Assembly: GCA_032718475.1 (NCBI GenBank)
Contig: JAUCBJ010008071.1
Span: 1-64,000, forward strand
Direction of reading: 5' to 3'
Source: Nemertoderma westbladi
Taxonomy: Eukaryota > Xenacoelomorpha > Nemertodermatida > Nemertodermatidae
DNA length: 64,000 nt
This document shows positions 43,140 to 53,810 of the stretch, piece by piece. The position numbers were made by a program, and so were the translations under genes. The notes beneath the pieces are model-generated. The model saw only the letters and a program-made list of their open reading frames with translations, searched no databases and was not told the origin of the DNA. Each line of letters starts with the position of its first letter. Position 1 is the stretch's first letter.

Positions 43140-44476
43140 GTTTGAGTATTCTGTACGGGTAGCGTAATATTTATTATTCAGAGTTTATGCGATTATTCGC
43201 AACATTCATGTCCCCAAGTTTATACCTACAGTAATTGTGCTTGTTACACATACCGTTATAGTTAAATTAACCCCGGTACTACACGGGCTGCTTGGCGTAG
43301 GTAAAGACTGGTGACTTTGTGCTCCGGTCACTCCAGCAGATGCCGTGGTTCTTTTAACTGTTCAAGTATATTTAACTACTGATTATTTGTTGTACCAGTA
43401 CTTGTACCTAATTTAGGGTTTAGTGTACAGTGCTTTCTGAAAGTAATTAGTGTGTAGGCAGTATATTTGTGTTGTAAAGTGGTTAATAGGCACGTTGGAT
43501 CTGGTAGTCCGCGGTAATTAACTTCCAGGTAGGAACACTCCGTGATACATAACGTAGTACCTATAGCGATACGGCTATAGGTCGTCAGGCGGTGGTATTT
43601 TTCCTATCTGGACAGTGCAATATATTTACTACTACTTATTATTTTCAAATACCGTAGTACCCTGTCCATTGTAATAATCAGAATCCTAACCCTTTGTTAG
43701 GCTGGTTTGTAGACTTCCTGTAAAATTACCCTAAAAATTTCGTACGTAATATTTTGTTGTGTTTAATTAGAGAATAAATCTCACCCGTATCGTACGTAAT
43801 TTATAGTATTAAGTAACTTAGGTAAATTAGAATTATCTGTTTTAGTGTCCAATAATTAGCACTTCACTGAGAGCGCACAGCTTCTGTGTAGGGACTCCCC
43901 CCAGAAATAATAACATTTATTTCAAATATTGACAAAACCCATTTTAAACGGGTATATAAATATTATAAATCAACTCAAACGATTTATAAATAGTAGGCCT
44001 GCCATACAACAACTAGGTCTCAATATCAGTTGGACTACTGCTTAAATAACGGTAACAAAGTAAGTTAAAGTAACCAAGTAACCCTAAAATATTCAGAAAT
44101 TCAATTATTCTAAAATAATTGACATACCGGTATTTACCATAGGCTTATTATATTTATTTCTATAAATTTGGGCTGAAATCATACCGGTATTCTGTAATTA
44201 ATTCTAGTTCATAATTATACTTATATATACTATAAGTGTAAGCTGTATACCGGTATTCACGATAGGCCTATTATATATTTATATATATTTGTGCTAAAAT
44301 TATATACCGGTACTCTGTGACAAAACTAGTTTACAATACTTATATATATTATAAGTGTATACCGGTATTCTAATACACTGTAATAAATTAACGGTACTAG
44401 GCCAACGGTCATACTGAATTACTAGACTTGCTTTAACTGTAACTATAGCAGTAGGCATTCAACCGTATAGCTAAAC
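43140..44476 (+). other. Putative untranslated leader of the BEL element
   Basis: About 1.3 kb with no ORF before the Gag-like start. 44115-44370 holds three imperfect ~115-bp units with TATACCGGTATTC and TATATATTATAAGTG. I could not identify a primer-binding site or LTR boundary. Confidence 0.4.
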
Positions 44477-47400
44477 ATGTCTGACACCCAGCAAAACCTG
44501 TCAGACAGTCTAATCGATACAACCATCTGTGACACAGATAGGAGTGTGGAGCGATTAAGAAAGGAGTTCAGCTCACCTCCTACTGAAAGAAAGGTCATCC
44601 CTCCAGTAGTAGTATCAGACCCTAAGCTAATCCAACACCGTAGGTCTATCATCGGCACTCGGGCCCAAGTCAAACGGAACCAGGAAGCAGCTGTCCAACA
44701 GCAGCAACATCCTAGTCAAGAAACTTGTTCCCAGCGATCCGATAGCTCCAGTAGTTCGGATACTGTAGAGCTGACCCCCGAACGCGGAGTGCAGATGGCG
44801 GCTACAGCCTACTCGGATCCCCTTCTCACCCTTCCTGCCGCAGTGCTAACTACTATATTGATTGCGGTGGAGGAACATCAAGCCGATTGGGCGAGAAGTA
44901 AGCGAGCGACCCAAGATAGTTATGCGGGATACGCCAGGGAAGAATTGATGTCTATTGTCGAGTCACAATGGAACTTTCCCGGACCCGGACTCCCGTTAGA
45001 TTTGTCCGAAGCTACTTGGGAAGATATACACAGGATGGGAGTGACTAAAGATACAATGGATCCAGCTGTTTGGAAGAGGTCGGCAGCAGGATATGTGCAG
45101 GGATTCTTCGGCTCCTTAGAGCGATTGGAAGAACAACTGTTTCGACAACCCCAAGGACCTCAAGAGCAGGAAGAGCTGCTATATCAAGTACGCGAAAGAA
45201 CCCTACGCATTAGACTAATCCTATCAGCCTTTGAGGAAACTTCCAAAAGAAGACAGGACACGTCGCTGCAGGTTGCTGTCAAAACTTGGTTCCAGCGGGT
45301 AGGTATCAAAGTACAAGAAACGGCCCAGTGGAAATCCCAGCTGGCTGAGAGACTAACCTATGAAGAACCAACCGATGCCACCCTTTCTCAAGTGGAAAGC
45401 GAAGTGACCGCAGAGAGACCACGAACGAGAGACGCCATCGACATTTATCTGTCCGACTATCAGCGATTCCTAGGAGACGAAGAGTTGAGGAGACGGCTGT
45501 CTGGACTTTCCCCTAATAGTGAAGGAACCCAGCTTGTGTTGGACTCAATCGATGCTGAAATGTTAGCTGCAAACCAAGCTAAATTTGATGAAAAACTTCG
45601 CCTCGCTAGAGTCCAGGAAGAAGAAGTAAAGAAAAGGCGGATAGAGGACCGAAAAGCAGCGGCAATCGCAGAAGCAGAAGCGGAAAGAAAGGAGGCAGCG
45701 GCAATGGCAGAAGCAGAAGCAGAAAGAAAGGCGGCAAAGGCAATCGCAGAAGCAGAAGCGGATAGAAAGGAGGCAGCGGCAATGGCAGAAGCAGAAGCAG
45801 AAAGAAAGGCGGCAAAGGCAGTAGCAGAAGCAGAACGGAGAGCGTCTGAGGAGACCACACAACTGGAGTTGGAAAATCTTCAAGAGACGCAAGACAACAT
45901 AAATAAACAGTTAACTGCTAGTCACATGCAGATGATGAGAAGATCTACTCCCAAACGCCAGGGATACACATCATCGGAGGAAAGCGAAACCACCGATCCT
46001 GAAGGCGGAGGAAATAGATCTCGTCTAAGCAGGCGTAGAAAAACATCTCACCGTCACAAATTGCCTGATTTGCCCCCAGCTGTTAGAAGACAACTAGCTA
46101 GCACAGACTTAAGTAGTATAGAACCTACAGACCAAATTATTAAGATCAAAAAACTCCCTACTATAGTTGATGAGCCTGAAATAATTAGGCCTGTCGTTCC
46201 CAAAGTCACTCCTGTGCTAGAGACCCCTGTACTTCCAGAGCTTAACTCTAAATTCCCTTTACACAGTACTACACTGCCTGTACCCGGTAGAACAGTCCAT
46301 GAGAATATCCCTGTCCTGGAAGCTGAGAGAGAAATCAAAGATTTGTCTCCTGTCGTCCCGCGTCAGCCCGCTACAATGTTGGCGACTCCCGCTTCGGCGG
46401 TCGAGTGGGTAGAGGAGGGACGGCGGGGGATGAATCTCCTGCTCGGACAGATGCAGGAGACTGTCCACCAACTTAAGGGAACCGTAAGGGAAGGTAGGGC
46501 AGAATTGCAAGAAGTGCAGCAAAGTATCGCGCTAGAACGCGACAAATTAGTCAATATACAAAAAGGTATACCAATACCCCCTGTAAAATTGTGTCAACCT
46601 GTTAGGTCTGAAGTATTACATGCGCAAAGTGTGGAGCCTACACGCATCTATACTGCTAGTGAAGTAGAAACTCCTATAGCAAACCCTATTAAGGGTGATT
46701 ATAGACCTGTTGTGGATGATATTCCCTATAGACCTGATAATGATCCGAGAAATTTATATACCGATAATTCGATATTAAATAACACGATGGCCCAAGAAAG
46801 CTTTACGCGTCAGATGGCTAGAACAGAAGCCCGCCAAGCGGTCAAAGTGGGAGAGATCGTCAAATTCAATGGAGATGAGATGAAATGGTTACCTTTCAAC
46901 GAATATTACAAAGACAGCATACAGAACTCTGTGCTATCTAACGGAGAGAAACTTAGGTTCCTCATCAAGTGCTTGGAAGGACCTCCCAAGTTAATGGCGT
47001 TAAAGTTTATTGGACATCCAGAAGGATTAAGACAAGTTTGGGATACATTAAACATCAGGTATGGTAACAAGGATAACATAGCTAAGTATTTGTATGCAAA
47101 ATTAGTAGCCCCCCGAAACTTCCTTAGTAGCGGGATTATAGAGTTTTCCGATGAGATTCAGGAGATTTGTAGACAATTGGACTGGTTAGGTAAGTCTCAT
47201 GAATATCAGAGTTCCATGGTTATTGGAGCAGTAGTCTCTACTTTACCAAAGGGTGGAGTATGTACACGCTGGGACAAGAAAGTGTTGTATATGAGTGAGC
47301 AGCAACGACGAAGCCCTACCATGGCTGATCTCATGTCCTTCTTAGATGGTGAAGTAAAACTACAACTCATCAAGCAGTCCAGAGAGAAAACATCGGAAAA

Positions 47401-48121
47401 TAAGGTAAGTGAGAAACCCGCTTCTAGGAGAAGAGTAACACCAGTGTGTTACACTGACGACGGCGAAAGCCAAGCTTCTCAAGAAGAGGACAGCGGGAAA
47501 GACACTGACAAATTTTACTACGTTAACAAAACCCCAAAAGACGTAAGTAAATACAAGGCTCGAACCAACGTTAGGAGAGAACAGGTTGCCAAGACCCCTC
47601 CTCAGTCTCCTAACAGAATGCACGGAAGAAAGCCCGAAGAAAGAACGAGAGTGCATCAGGTTACCCAAGGTAAAGTGAGTAACATAAAACCTAACTGTGC
47701 GCTGTGCGACGGGACCCACCGTTTGAGTGCGTGTGCTGAATTTCTAAAGAAATCCCTTGTAGACAGACGTGCAGTCGTGTGGGATAAGCGGTTATGCTAT
47801 AATTGCCTCAGACCAGGACACCAACGGCGAACCTGTTACTCCGACGTAAAGTGTGCAAAGTGTAGCGCGAAACATCACATCTTGTTACACAGTGAGTTCG
47901 AACGAGACAACCCGAGTCAGGTAAGTGAGCCCGAACTACATGTCCAATTCAGTGATGTAAACGACACTGATCAAGAATCTGAGATGGAAGGATTCTATAC
48001 TGACGAATTCTCCGACGCCAACGAATCCTGTTATCTAATCAATACCGCAGTGTATCGAGCACTTACTTATGAAAAGGACACCGTTTCAGGAGAACAGCAA
48101 AATAGCAGTGCTAGTGACTAG
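44477..48121 (+). CDS. gag: BEL/Pao Gag-like protein (1214 aa)
   Basis: A single intact frame, long for a BEL Gag. Residues about 380-455 form an Ala/Glu/Lys coiled coil built from four 13-residue units (39-nt repeats at about 45661-45816). Residues about 795-900 match the DUF1759-type capsid region (GEIVKFNGDEMKWLPF, EKLRFLIKCLEGPP, LRQVWDTLNIRYGN). From residue 1074 there are Cys/His zinc-binding clusters (CALCDGTHRLSAC, CYNCLRPGHQRRTC, CAKCSAKHH), as expected for the nucleocapsid part. It would package element RNA into particles. The first ATG of the frame is used. Confidence 0.88.
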   Translation: MSDTQQNLSDSLIDTTICDTDRSVERLRKEFSSPPTERKVIPPVVVSDPKLIQHRRSIIGTRAQVKRNQEAAVQQQQHPSQETCSQRSDSSSSSDTVELTPERGVQMAATAYSDPLLTLPAAVLTTILIAVEEHQADWARSKRATQDSYAGYAREELMSIVESQWNFPGPGLPLDLSEATWEDIHRMGVTKDTMDPAVWKRSAAGYVQGFFGSLERLEEQLFRQPQGPQEQEELLYQVRERTLRIRLILSAFEETSKRRQDTSLQVAVKTWFQRVGIKVQETAQWKSQLAERLTYEEPTDATLSQVESEVTAERPRTRDAIDIYLSDYQRFLGDEELRRRLSGLSPNSEGTQLVLDSIDAEMLAANQAKFDEKLRLARVQEEEVKKRRIEDRKAAAIAEAEAERKEAAAMAEAEAERKAAKAIAEAEADRKEAAAMAEAEAERKAAKAVAEAERRASEETTQLELENLQETQDNINKQLTASHMQMMRRSTPKRQGYTSSEESETTDPEGGGNRSRLSRRRKTSHRHKLPDLPPAVRRQLASTDLSSIEPTDQIIKIKKLPTIVDEPEIIRPVVPKVTPVLETPVLPELNSKFPLHSTTLPVPGRTVHENIPVLEAEREIKDLSPVVPRQPATMLATPASAVEWVEEGRRGMNLLLGQMQETVHQLKGTVREGRAELQEVQQSIALERDKLVNIQKGIPIPPVKLCQPVRSEVLHAQSVEPTRIYTASEVETPIANPIKGDYRPVVDDIPYRPDNDPRNLYTDNSILNNTMAQESFTRQMARTEARQAVKVGEIVKFNGDEMKWLPFNEYYKDSIQNSVLSNGEKLRFLIKCLEGPPKLMALKFIGHPEGLRQVWDTLNIRYGNKDNIAKYLYAKLVAPRNFLSSGIIEFSDEIQEICRQLDWLGKSHEYQSSMVIGAVVSTLPKGGVCTRWDKKVLYMSEQQRRSPTMADLMSFLDGEVKLQLIKQSREKTSENKVSEKPASRRRVTPVCYTDDGESQASQEEDSGKDTDKFYYVNKTPKDVSKYKARTNVRREQVAKTPPQSPNRMHGRKPEERTRVHQVTQGKVSNIKPNCALCDGTHRLSACAEFLKKSLVDRRAVVWDKRLCYNCLRPGHQRRTCYSDVKCAKCSAKHHILLHSEFERDNPSQVSEPELHVQFSDVNDTDQESEMEGFYTDEFSDANESCYLINTAVYRALTYEKDTVSGEQQNSSASD

Positions 48122-48309
48122 CTGTCCACCTGGTGAAATACTGGATATAAATATTGACGTTAGATTTATTATTTACCTTCTTATGTTTATGAGGGGGGGG
48201 GGGGGGGGGGGGGGGGGTAGTGGTGCAAGGACTTGGATTGTGGATTATACTTAAATTATAATTAGATTTAAAATTAGAATGACATAAATACATATTTTTC
48301 GTGCAGAGT

Positions 48310-48775
48310 GCCAAAGAGACTCACCCGGGTGAGACAAAAAGGAAGCGTGACCCCGCGCCCGGGTGAGACAAAAATGGAGAGTGTCCCCTCGCCGGGTGTG
48401 ACAAAATGAAGCGTGACCCCGCGCCCGGGTGAGACAAAAATTAAGCGTGACCCCGCGCCCGGGTGAGACAAAAAATGAAGCGTGACCCCGCGCCCGGGTG
48501 AGATAAAAATGGAGAGTGACCCCTCGCCGGGTGTGACAAAATGAAGCGTGACCCCGCGCCCGGGTGAGACAAAATGAAGAGTGACCCCTCGCCGGGTGAG
48601 GCAAAAATGAAGCGTGCCCCACGCCCGGGTGAGACAAATAATTAAGCGTGGCCCCGCGCCCGGGTGAGACAAAAGATGAAGCGTGGCCCCGCGCCCGGGT
48701 GAGACAAAAATGGAGAGTGACCCCTCGCCGGGTGAGACAAAAATGAAGCGTGACTCCAAGCCAGGGTGAGACAAA
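48310..48775. repeat. ~33-bp minisatellite (GCCCGGGTGAGACAAAAA)
   Basis: About 14 units of GCCCGGGTGAGACAAAAATG plus AAGCGTGACCCCGC or the variant GGAGAGTGACCCCTCGCCGG. The minus-strand frames across it (166 and 182 aa) are artefacts. Confidence 0.93.
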
Positions 48776-48784
48776 CAAATTATG

Positions 48785-49258
48785 AGTTGTAAGGGACAAA
48801 TATCTATATATAAATATTTCAGTTTAATAAGAACAATTTTAATTTATTTAAAAATAAAGATTTGCTTGTGATTGAACGAAGTTCAGAATTTAGACTGTTC
48901 CACATTAACGATCCTTGAAGAGCCAGTGATTGATGAGCCACATTGAGTCGAACTCTAGGTAACCTATATAAACCTGATGCTGCTGAGCGTGTGTTATGAG
49001 AATGTATATCACTAAATTTTGTAAACAAATGGGATAAAGAACCAGGAACATTATGGTTTATATCATACATTAGTTTACAAACTTGGTATTTATATAACTT
49101 CTCTAGAGGTAACACCTTTAGTTGGCGGTACAGGGGTAGTGAGGATGTACGGTAGTGACTAAATGTAATTACTCGTAAAATTTTATTTATTTTTGTCCTT
49201 ATAGGCTTTAAAATTGAGTCACACGCAGCCCCCCAAACAATTAAGCCATAATTAGTAA
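48785..49258 (-). mobile_element. 3' fragment of a CR1/L2-like LINE
   Basis: The minus-strand frame 49115-48819 reads PLEKLYKYQVCKLMYDINHN, HNTRSAASGLYRLPRVRLN and GSLMWNSLNSEL, the standard C-terminal domain of CR1/L2-type RT proteins. Upstream to 49258 it continues with VWGAACDSILKPIRTKINKI-type sequence. It is 5'-truncated and inserted opposite to the BEL element. Confidence 0.85.
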
Positions 49259-49391
49259 GAATTCATAATTATTGAATTCACAATTATAATATGTAATATA
49301 ATAATATATGTATAATATAATATATAATTATAATAATGGAATATATGGAATATTATATATATAATATGAATTCACAATTCATGAATACGTA

Positions 49392-49918
49392 AGAGTTCAC
49401 GGTCCTAACAAAAGTTACATAGTGAACGCACTCCTTGACTCCGGCAGCACAGGAACATTCATCGATCAAGAACTAGCCGAAGATATCTTTGCTGGACAAC
49501 CCAAATTCCGGACTAAATTGAACATGTCAGGAATTATGCAGGATTGGAAATCTACCCTAACGGCAGACTACTATGTAGGTGTGTTGTCCACCCCCCCAGG
49601 ATAAATTAGGAGCACAAGGTATAAGGTCGGTAAAAATGGTGGCTATAAAGAACTTCGCTACTACTCAAGCAGACCTTTATAATTGGGACGAGGATGAGAG
49701 CATCCAACATCTTAAGATACCTCGATTCCAGACAGATTATCCTGGAGGTGCAAATACTCATCGGCCAAAATGCGCATGAGGCGCTCGAGACATTGGAGAA
49801 ACGGCCTGCTCAACCGCAGCCACTGCAAACCTATGCGGTAAGAACTAGAGTAGGTTGGTACTTTACTGGCCCTTCCCGCAGAACTCTCGAAGAGAGAATG
49901 CCACAAGAACGAATATAA
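49392..49918 (+). pseudogene. BEL/Pao protease region, frameshifted
   Basis: The frame at 49392-49604 contains the aspartic protease active site (LLDSGSTGTFID). It ends at a stop just after a C7 run (49590-49596). Similarity continues in a second frame to about 49740 (KMVAIKNFATTQADLYNW) and a third to 49918 (LIGQNAHEALETLEKRP, RTRVGWYFTGPS). The pol frame follows at 49938. At least three frame changes make this segment non-functional, unless the C7 slip is programmed. Confidence 0.8.
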
Positions 49919-49937
49919 CCAAGTAAACGATGGGGAA

Positions 49938-52900
49938 GTGGAGAGCAGTGAGGTGGACGAACTAACTGAGGGAACACCATACTCCTCAGATAATGACGAC
50001 ATCTACCAACTCTTCGATGAAGAGAACACCATCGACCTACTTACAGAAAACAAAACGTGGAAAAATCAGGTGAACCTATGTCAACTGATTCGCCCATCGG
50101 AACCCATTGATTACAATGACGAACTAAATGACGAGATAGAGCGCTACAACGCTAGAACTCGGGACGAACTAGCCGTACGATTCTTTACTCAAGAACTGGT
50201 AGAGCCCAATTCATACGATAAGGCTCTATCGATAGAAGAAGAAAGAGCCAAGCAAATCCAGGAAACAACTACACGTTTTTTAAAGGACCAAGGTAGATAT
50301 GAAATCAGCCTACCATTTCGAAAACGAGAACCTAGATTTATAAATAACAGACCCTTGGCAGAGAAAAGAATCGCTCAATTACATCGACGCCTTACGGCTA
50401 ATGCTTCAGCTAAAGAAATGTACCAAACTCAGTTGAAGAAATTTATAACAAAGGGATACGCGGAGCGAGTACCGGAAGGAACACCAGTGACTGAGAGAAC
50501 GTATTACTTAACACATCATTACGTTCCCAAACCCGGTAAACCCCATGAAGTACGAGTCGTATTCGATGGCTCTGCTCTATATATGGGCCAATCCCTCAAT
50601 TCCGAGTTGTTACCAGGACCCAACTTACTCCAATCCTTGTTGGGAATACTTTTAAGATTAAGACAATATTCCATCGCGTTCGCCTCCGATATAGAAGGAA
50701 TGTTCTTACAAGTCAAGGCGCTGGATAGAGATAGAGACAGTCTGAGATTTCTGTGGTGGCCTGAAGGAGACCTCAACCAGAAACCGGTAGAGTACTGGAT
50801 GACCATCCAGGCTTTTGGGATCATATCAAGCCCTTCCAACGCCTGCTCCGTGGTGCGAACCACTGCGAATGACAACCGAGACGCCTTCTCCAAAGAGGTG
50901 ATAGACAACATCAAACGTAATATATACATGGACGACAATTTAAGGTCCCTTCCATCAGTAGAAGAAGCCATAGATGTCGCGAAAGGAACGGTAGAGTGTT
51001 TGAAAAGAGGTGGATTTCGACTGACGAAATTCACCAGCAACTCCCGTGAGTTTCTGGAAGCGATACCGGTAGAAGACCGAGGAGCGAAAGACCTAGACTT
51101 AATAAAGGACGATCTTCCTGAAACCAAGACGCTTGGCTTGAAGTGGGACACTGAAAGAGACATCCTGTTTTTTCAGCTAAAACAGCGAGATAATCCAGTT
51201 CGGACCAAACGGATTTGTTTAAGTATCCTGAGCACTTATTTCGACCCATTGGGATTTATTAGCCCAGTTATATTGATTGCTCGGAGTTTAGTACAACAAA
51301 TGTGGCTTGAAAACCACTCATGGGACGATCCGCTTAAGGGAGAACTGTTGAAGAAATGGATGAAATGGGAAGATTCTCTACCGGCCATCGAGAACTTTAT
51401 AATTTCCCGTGCATATTTTGGTCATGTTCTTCCTACGTATTCCTATCAACTCCATGTGTTTGGAGACGCCAGCGACATGGGAATAGGTATAGTAGCATAT
51501 CTGCGAGTCGAAACTCCGGATGGAATCAAAGTCGCCTTGGTTACCTCTAAGGCATTGATTAACAACAAGTTAAAGGTTCCTCGAGCGGAGTTAAAGGCGG
51601 CTTTATACGCTACAGCCATCGGCCGGAACGTAACAGAACAAATCGACTATCCACTGGAGAAAACGGTTTATTGGACCGACGCTTTACTCGTGTTGGAGTA
51701 TCTAACCAATGAAGTCTGTCAGTTCAGCGTTTTTGTTACTAACAGGGTAGCTATTATTCTTAGTCGCACAAAGATAGATCAATGGAGACATTGTCCTGGT
51801 ACGATTAATCCAGCCGATATCGCCTCCAGGGGAGCAACTCCACAGGAACTGATAGATACTCCAGATTGGTTGGGTGGACCCGACTTCCTGAGCAAGGAAG
51901 AGGATGAATGGCCTCCTCACCTTACTACGGCGGAGATTAGACAAGCCAAGGGAGCGGAGACAGTCAAACCTAAAACCCGGGCGAGTAAATCGAAGTTATT
52001 TAAACCGACGATCGATCTATCTGTATTACATACTTCCGGGAATGATGCTTCGGATCCACAATCCCTCGACACAAATAAGTCTGTTGTGGAAATTAGAGAT
52101 AGAGATTGGAAATCTGGAATACCAGACATCTCGCAAGGAATCTCACCCCTGCTGCAGAGAGCAATGCATCACTACAGTTCCTGGAATCGGCTCTGTAAGG
52201 CCGTCACGTATTTAAGGAGATGTTTTCATCATCACTACTCCAGGACGAAGACAATTAGTGATACCGCTCCATTGACATCTGCGCAAGTTCATGTTATTAA
52301 AAATTTACCCAAATATAAGACATCCGACCGGTTTCTAAAGGAGAAAATTAGTCACCAGGAGCATGAAGAAACAAATAAGCAGATACTGAGACTCCTGCAA
52401 TGCTATGAGGATTCCGATAAGTATTTCCTGTTGTTGAGAAATCCGCAGATGCGCTTAAGGGATCGATTCTCTAGCACAATGATAGATGGGTTAATACGTG
52501 TTGGAGGAAGGCTCACCAATGCGCCATTATCCTTTGACACTAAATTCCCTATACTCATTAGAAATCTTGAAGTACAAATCAAGATGATTGTAGATGTTCA
52601 CAGTAAACTTTATCATGCTGGTAGAGAACGAGTTCTTCGTGAAATTCGAACTCGCTATTATTTTGATAAACCCCGTAGAGCTCTGAACCAAGTTCTTAGG
52701 AACTGCATACCCTGTAGGAAAGCATTCAGTAGGCCTTTAACACAGCGAGAGGCAGAATTACGTAGGGAACGAGTAAGCTTCTATGAACCACCTTTTACTA
52801 ATACTGGTGTAGATTTATTTGGCCCTATTGAAGTATATCGTGCTAGGACTATAGTCAAGAGATGGTGTGTCATCTTCGTATGCATGACTTGTAGAGCCAT

Positions 52901-53810
52901 CCATCTCGATATGGTGAACGATCTATCTACCAACAGCTTCGTCTTAAGTTTACGCCGACAGATCGCTCGCTTCGGGACGAGTAATACCATGAGATCGGAT
53001 AAGGGAACGAATTTCATTGGTGCCAATAACGAAATACAGGCTTACGTGAAGGACTGGAACCAAAGACAGGTGGACGATCAGCTAAGGATAACAGCGTCTA
53101 GCTGGACCTTCAACGCCGCCGACGCCCCTTGGTGGGGAGGAAGTTGGGAGAGATTAATTAGAAGTGTCAAGACTGCATTTCACTTTATAGTGCCATGCCG
53201 CGCGTATCTCACCGACGAACTTTTGCGGACATTAATGGAGGAAATAGCTGCCTATCTCAACGAGAGACCGCTTATGCCAGTCTCATCGAGTCCCGATTCC
53301 CTGGAAGCGCTAACACCCGCGCACTTCCTACTGAAGAAACCTGTAGCCATGGTCCCACGATCGGAGATTGCCGACGGAGACGAATACTGCCGCCGAACTT
53401 GGCAACTTATGCAGTTGCTATCCCGTCGTTTCGCTGACCATTTCGAGAAACATTATCTGCCCACGCTACAACTTCGAACTAAGTGGTTTGCGCAGCAAGA
53501 AAACGTCAGCGCCAGAGATATGGTGCTTATTGTAGATTCAGACCTCCCACGTAAATGGTGGCAGACAGGTCGTATCATCGAGACTCACATCTCGGATGAT
53601 GGTTTAGTACGCTCGGTAGAACTCGTCGTCATGCGGCGTAACTTCAAGAAGCCAGGCATAATCTTTGAGACGCAACAACTCAACCGCCCAGTTGGTCGTT
53701 TATGTTTACTGGAAAGAGACAGAGAACTCTCCGGAAACTATGGAAGGCAAGACACTCTTCCCACGATCACCTCCCTAATTCCTCAAATATCTAGGGACTC
53801 CCCAACGTGA
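49938..53810 (+). CDS. pol: BEL/Pao pol: RT, RNase H, integrase (1290 aa)
   Basis: In order: Pao-type RT with RVVFDGSALYMGQSLN (about residue 207), AFASDIEGMFLQV (catalytic Asp) and YMDDN (residues 330-334); RNase H with HVFGDASDMGIGIVAY (about 507); integrase zinc finger HSKLYHAGRER...CIPCRK (886-930); integrase core TGVDLFGPIEV (955), SDKGTNFIGANN (about 1018) and WWGGSWERLIRSVK (DDE-type Asp, Asp, Glu); and a C-terminal DUF5641-like segment (KWWQTGRIIETH). These activities copy element RNA and insert the DNA. No stop or frameshift lies within 1290 codons. The natural start is probably upstream in the damaged protease region. Confidence 0.93.
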   Translation: MESSEVDELTEGTPYSSDNDDIYQLFDEENTIDLLTENKTWKNQVNLCQLIRPSEPIDYNDELNDEIERYNARTRDELAVRFFTQELVEPNSYDKALSIEEERAKQIQETTTRFLKDQGRYEISLPFRKREPRFINNRPLAEKRIAQLHRRLTANASAKEMYQTQLKKFITKGYAERVPEGTPVTERTYYLTHHYVPKPGKPHEVRVVFDGSALYMGQSLNSELLPGPNLLQSLLGILLRLRQYSIAFASDIEGMFLQVKALDRDRDSLRFLWWPEGDLNQKPVEYWMTIQAFGIISSPSNACSVVRTTANDNRDAFSKEVIDNIKRNIYMDDNLRSLPSVEEAIDVAKGTVECLKRGGFRLTKFTSNSREFLEAIPVEDRGAKDLDLIKDDLPETKTLGLKWDTERDILFFQLKQRDNPVRTKRICLSILSTYFDPLGFISPVILIARSLVQQMWLENHSWDDPLKGELLKKWMKWEDSLPAIENFIISRAYFGHVLPTYSYQLHVFGDASDMGIGIVAYLRVETPDGIKVALVTSKALINNKLKVPRAELKAALYATAIGRNVTEQIDYPLEKTVYWTDALLVLEYLTNEVCQFSVFVTNRVAIILSRTKIDQWRHCPGTINPADIASRGATPQELIDTPDWLGGPDFLSKEEDEWPPHLTTAEIRQAKGAETVKPKTRASKSKLFKPTIDLSVLHTSGNDASDPQSLDTNKSVVEIRDRDWKSGIPDISQGISPLLQRAMHHYSSWNRLCKAVTYLRRCFHHHYSRTKTISDTAPLTSAQVHVIKNLPKYKTSDRFLKEKISHQEHEETNKQILRLLQCYEDSDKYFLLLRNPQMRLRDRFSSTMIDGLIRVGGRLTNAPLSFDTKFPILIRNLEVQIKMIVDVHSKLYHAGRERVLREIRTRYYFDKPRRALNQVLRNCIPCRKAFSRPLTQREAELRRERVSFYEPPFTNTGVDLFGPIEVYRARTIVKRWCVIFVCMTCRAIHLDMVNDLSTNSFVLSLRRQIARFGTSNTMRSDKGTNFIGANNEIQAYVKDWNQRQVDDQLRITASSWTFNAADAPWWGGSWERLIRSVKTAFHFIVPCRAYLTDELLRTLMEEIAAYLNERPLMPVSSSPDSLEALTPAHFLLKKPVAMVPRSEIADGDEYCRRTWQLMQLLSRRFADHFEKHYLPTLQLRTKWFAQQENVSARDMVLIVDSDLPRKWWQTGRIIETHISDDGLVRSVELVVMRRNFKKPGIIFETQQLNRPVGRLCLLERDRELSGNYGRQDTLPTITSLIPQISRDSPT

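Larger units (their letters stand above)
48121..49385. other. Insertion block splitting gag and protease
   Basis: From left to right: about 45 bp that may still belong to the element, a poly-G tract (48192-48218), a 33-bp minisatellite, a minus-strand LINE fragment, and an AT-rich repeat (49262-49380). The flanking element sequence resumes just before the protease active-site region. Confidence 0.75.
44477..53810 (+). mobile_element. BEL/Pao LTR retroelement, internal region, interrupted
   Basis: The order is Gag-like ORF, protease remnant, RT-RNase H-integrase ORF, as in Pao/BEL elements. About 1.2 kb of unrelated repeats (about 48165-49385) separates gag and protease. The protease region has three frame changes between 49392 and 49938, so this copy cannot make a normal polyprotein. 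Gag and the main pol frame are intact, so damage is recent. No clear flanking LTR pair was found next to it; the 177-bp repeats at 41991 and 60733 are the only candidates. Confidence 0.88.

Noticed and set aside
48251-48799. Minus-strand 166- and 182-aa ORFs (CLTRARGHASF)
   Set aside because: Translation of the 33-bp minisatellite inside the BEL insertion block.
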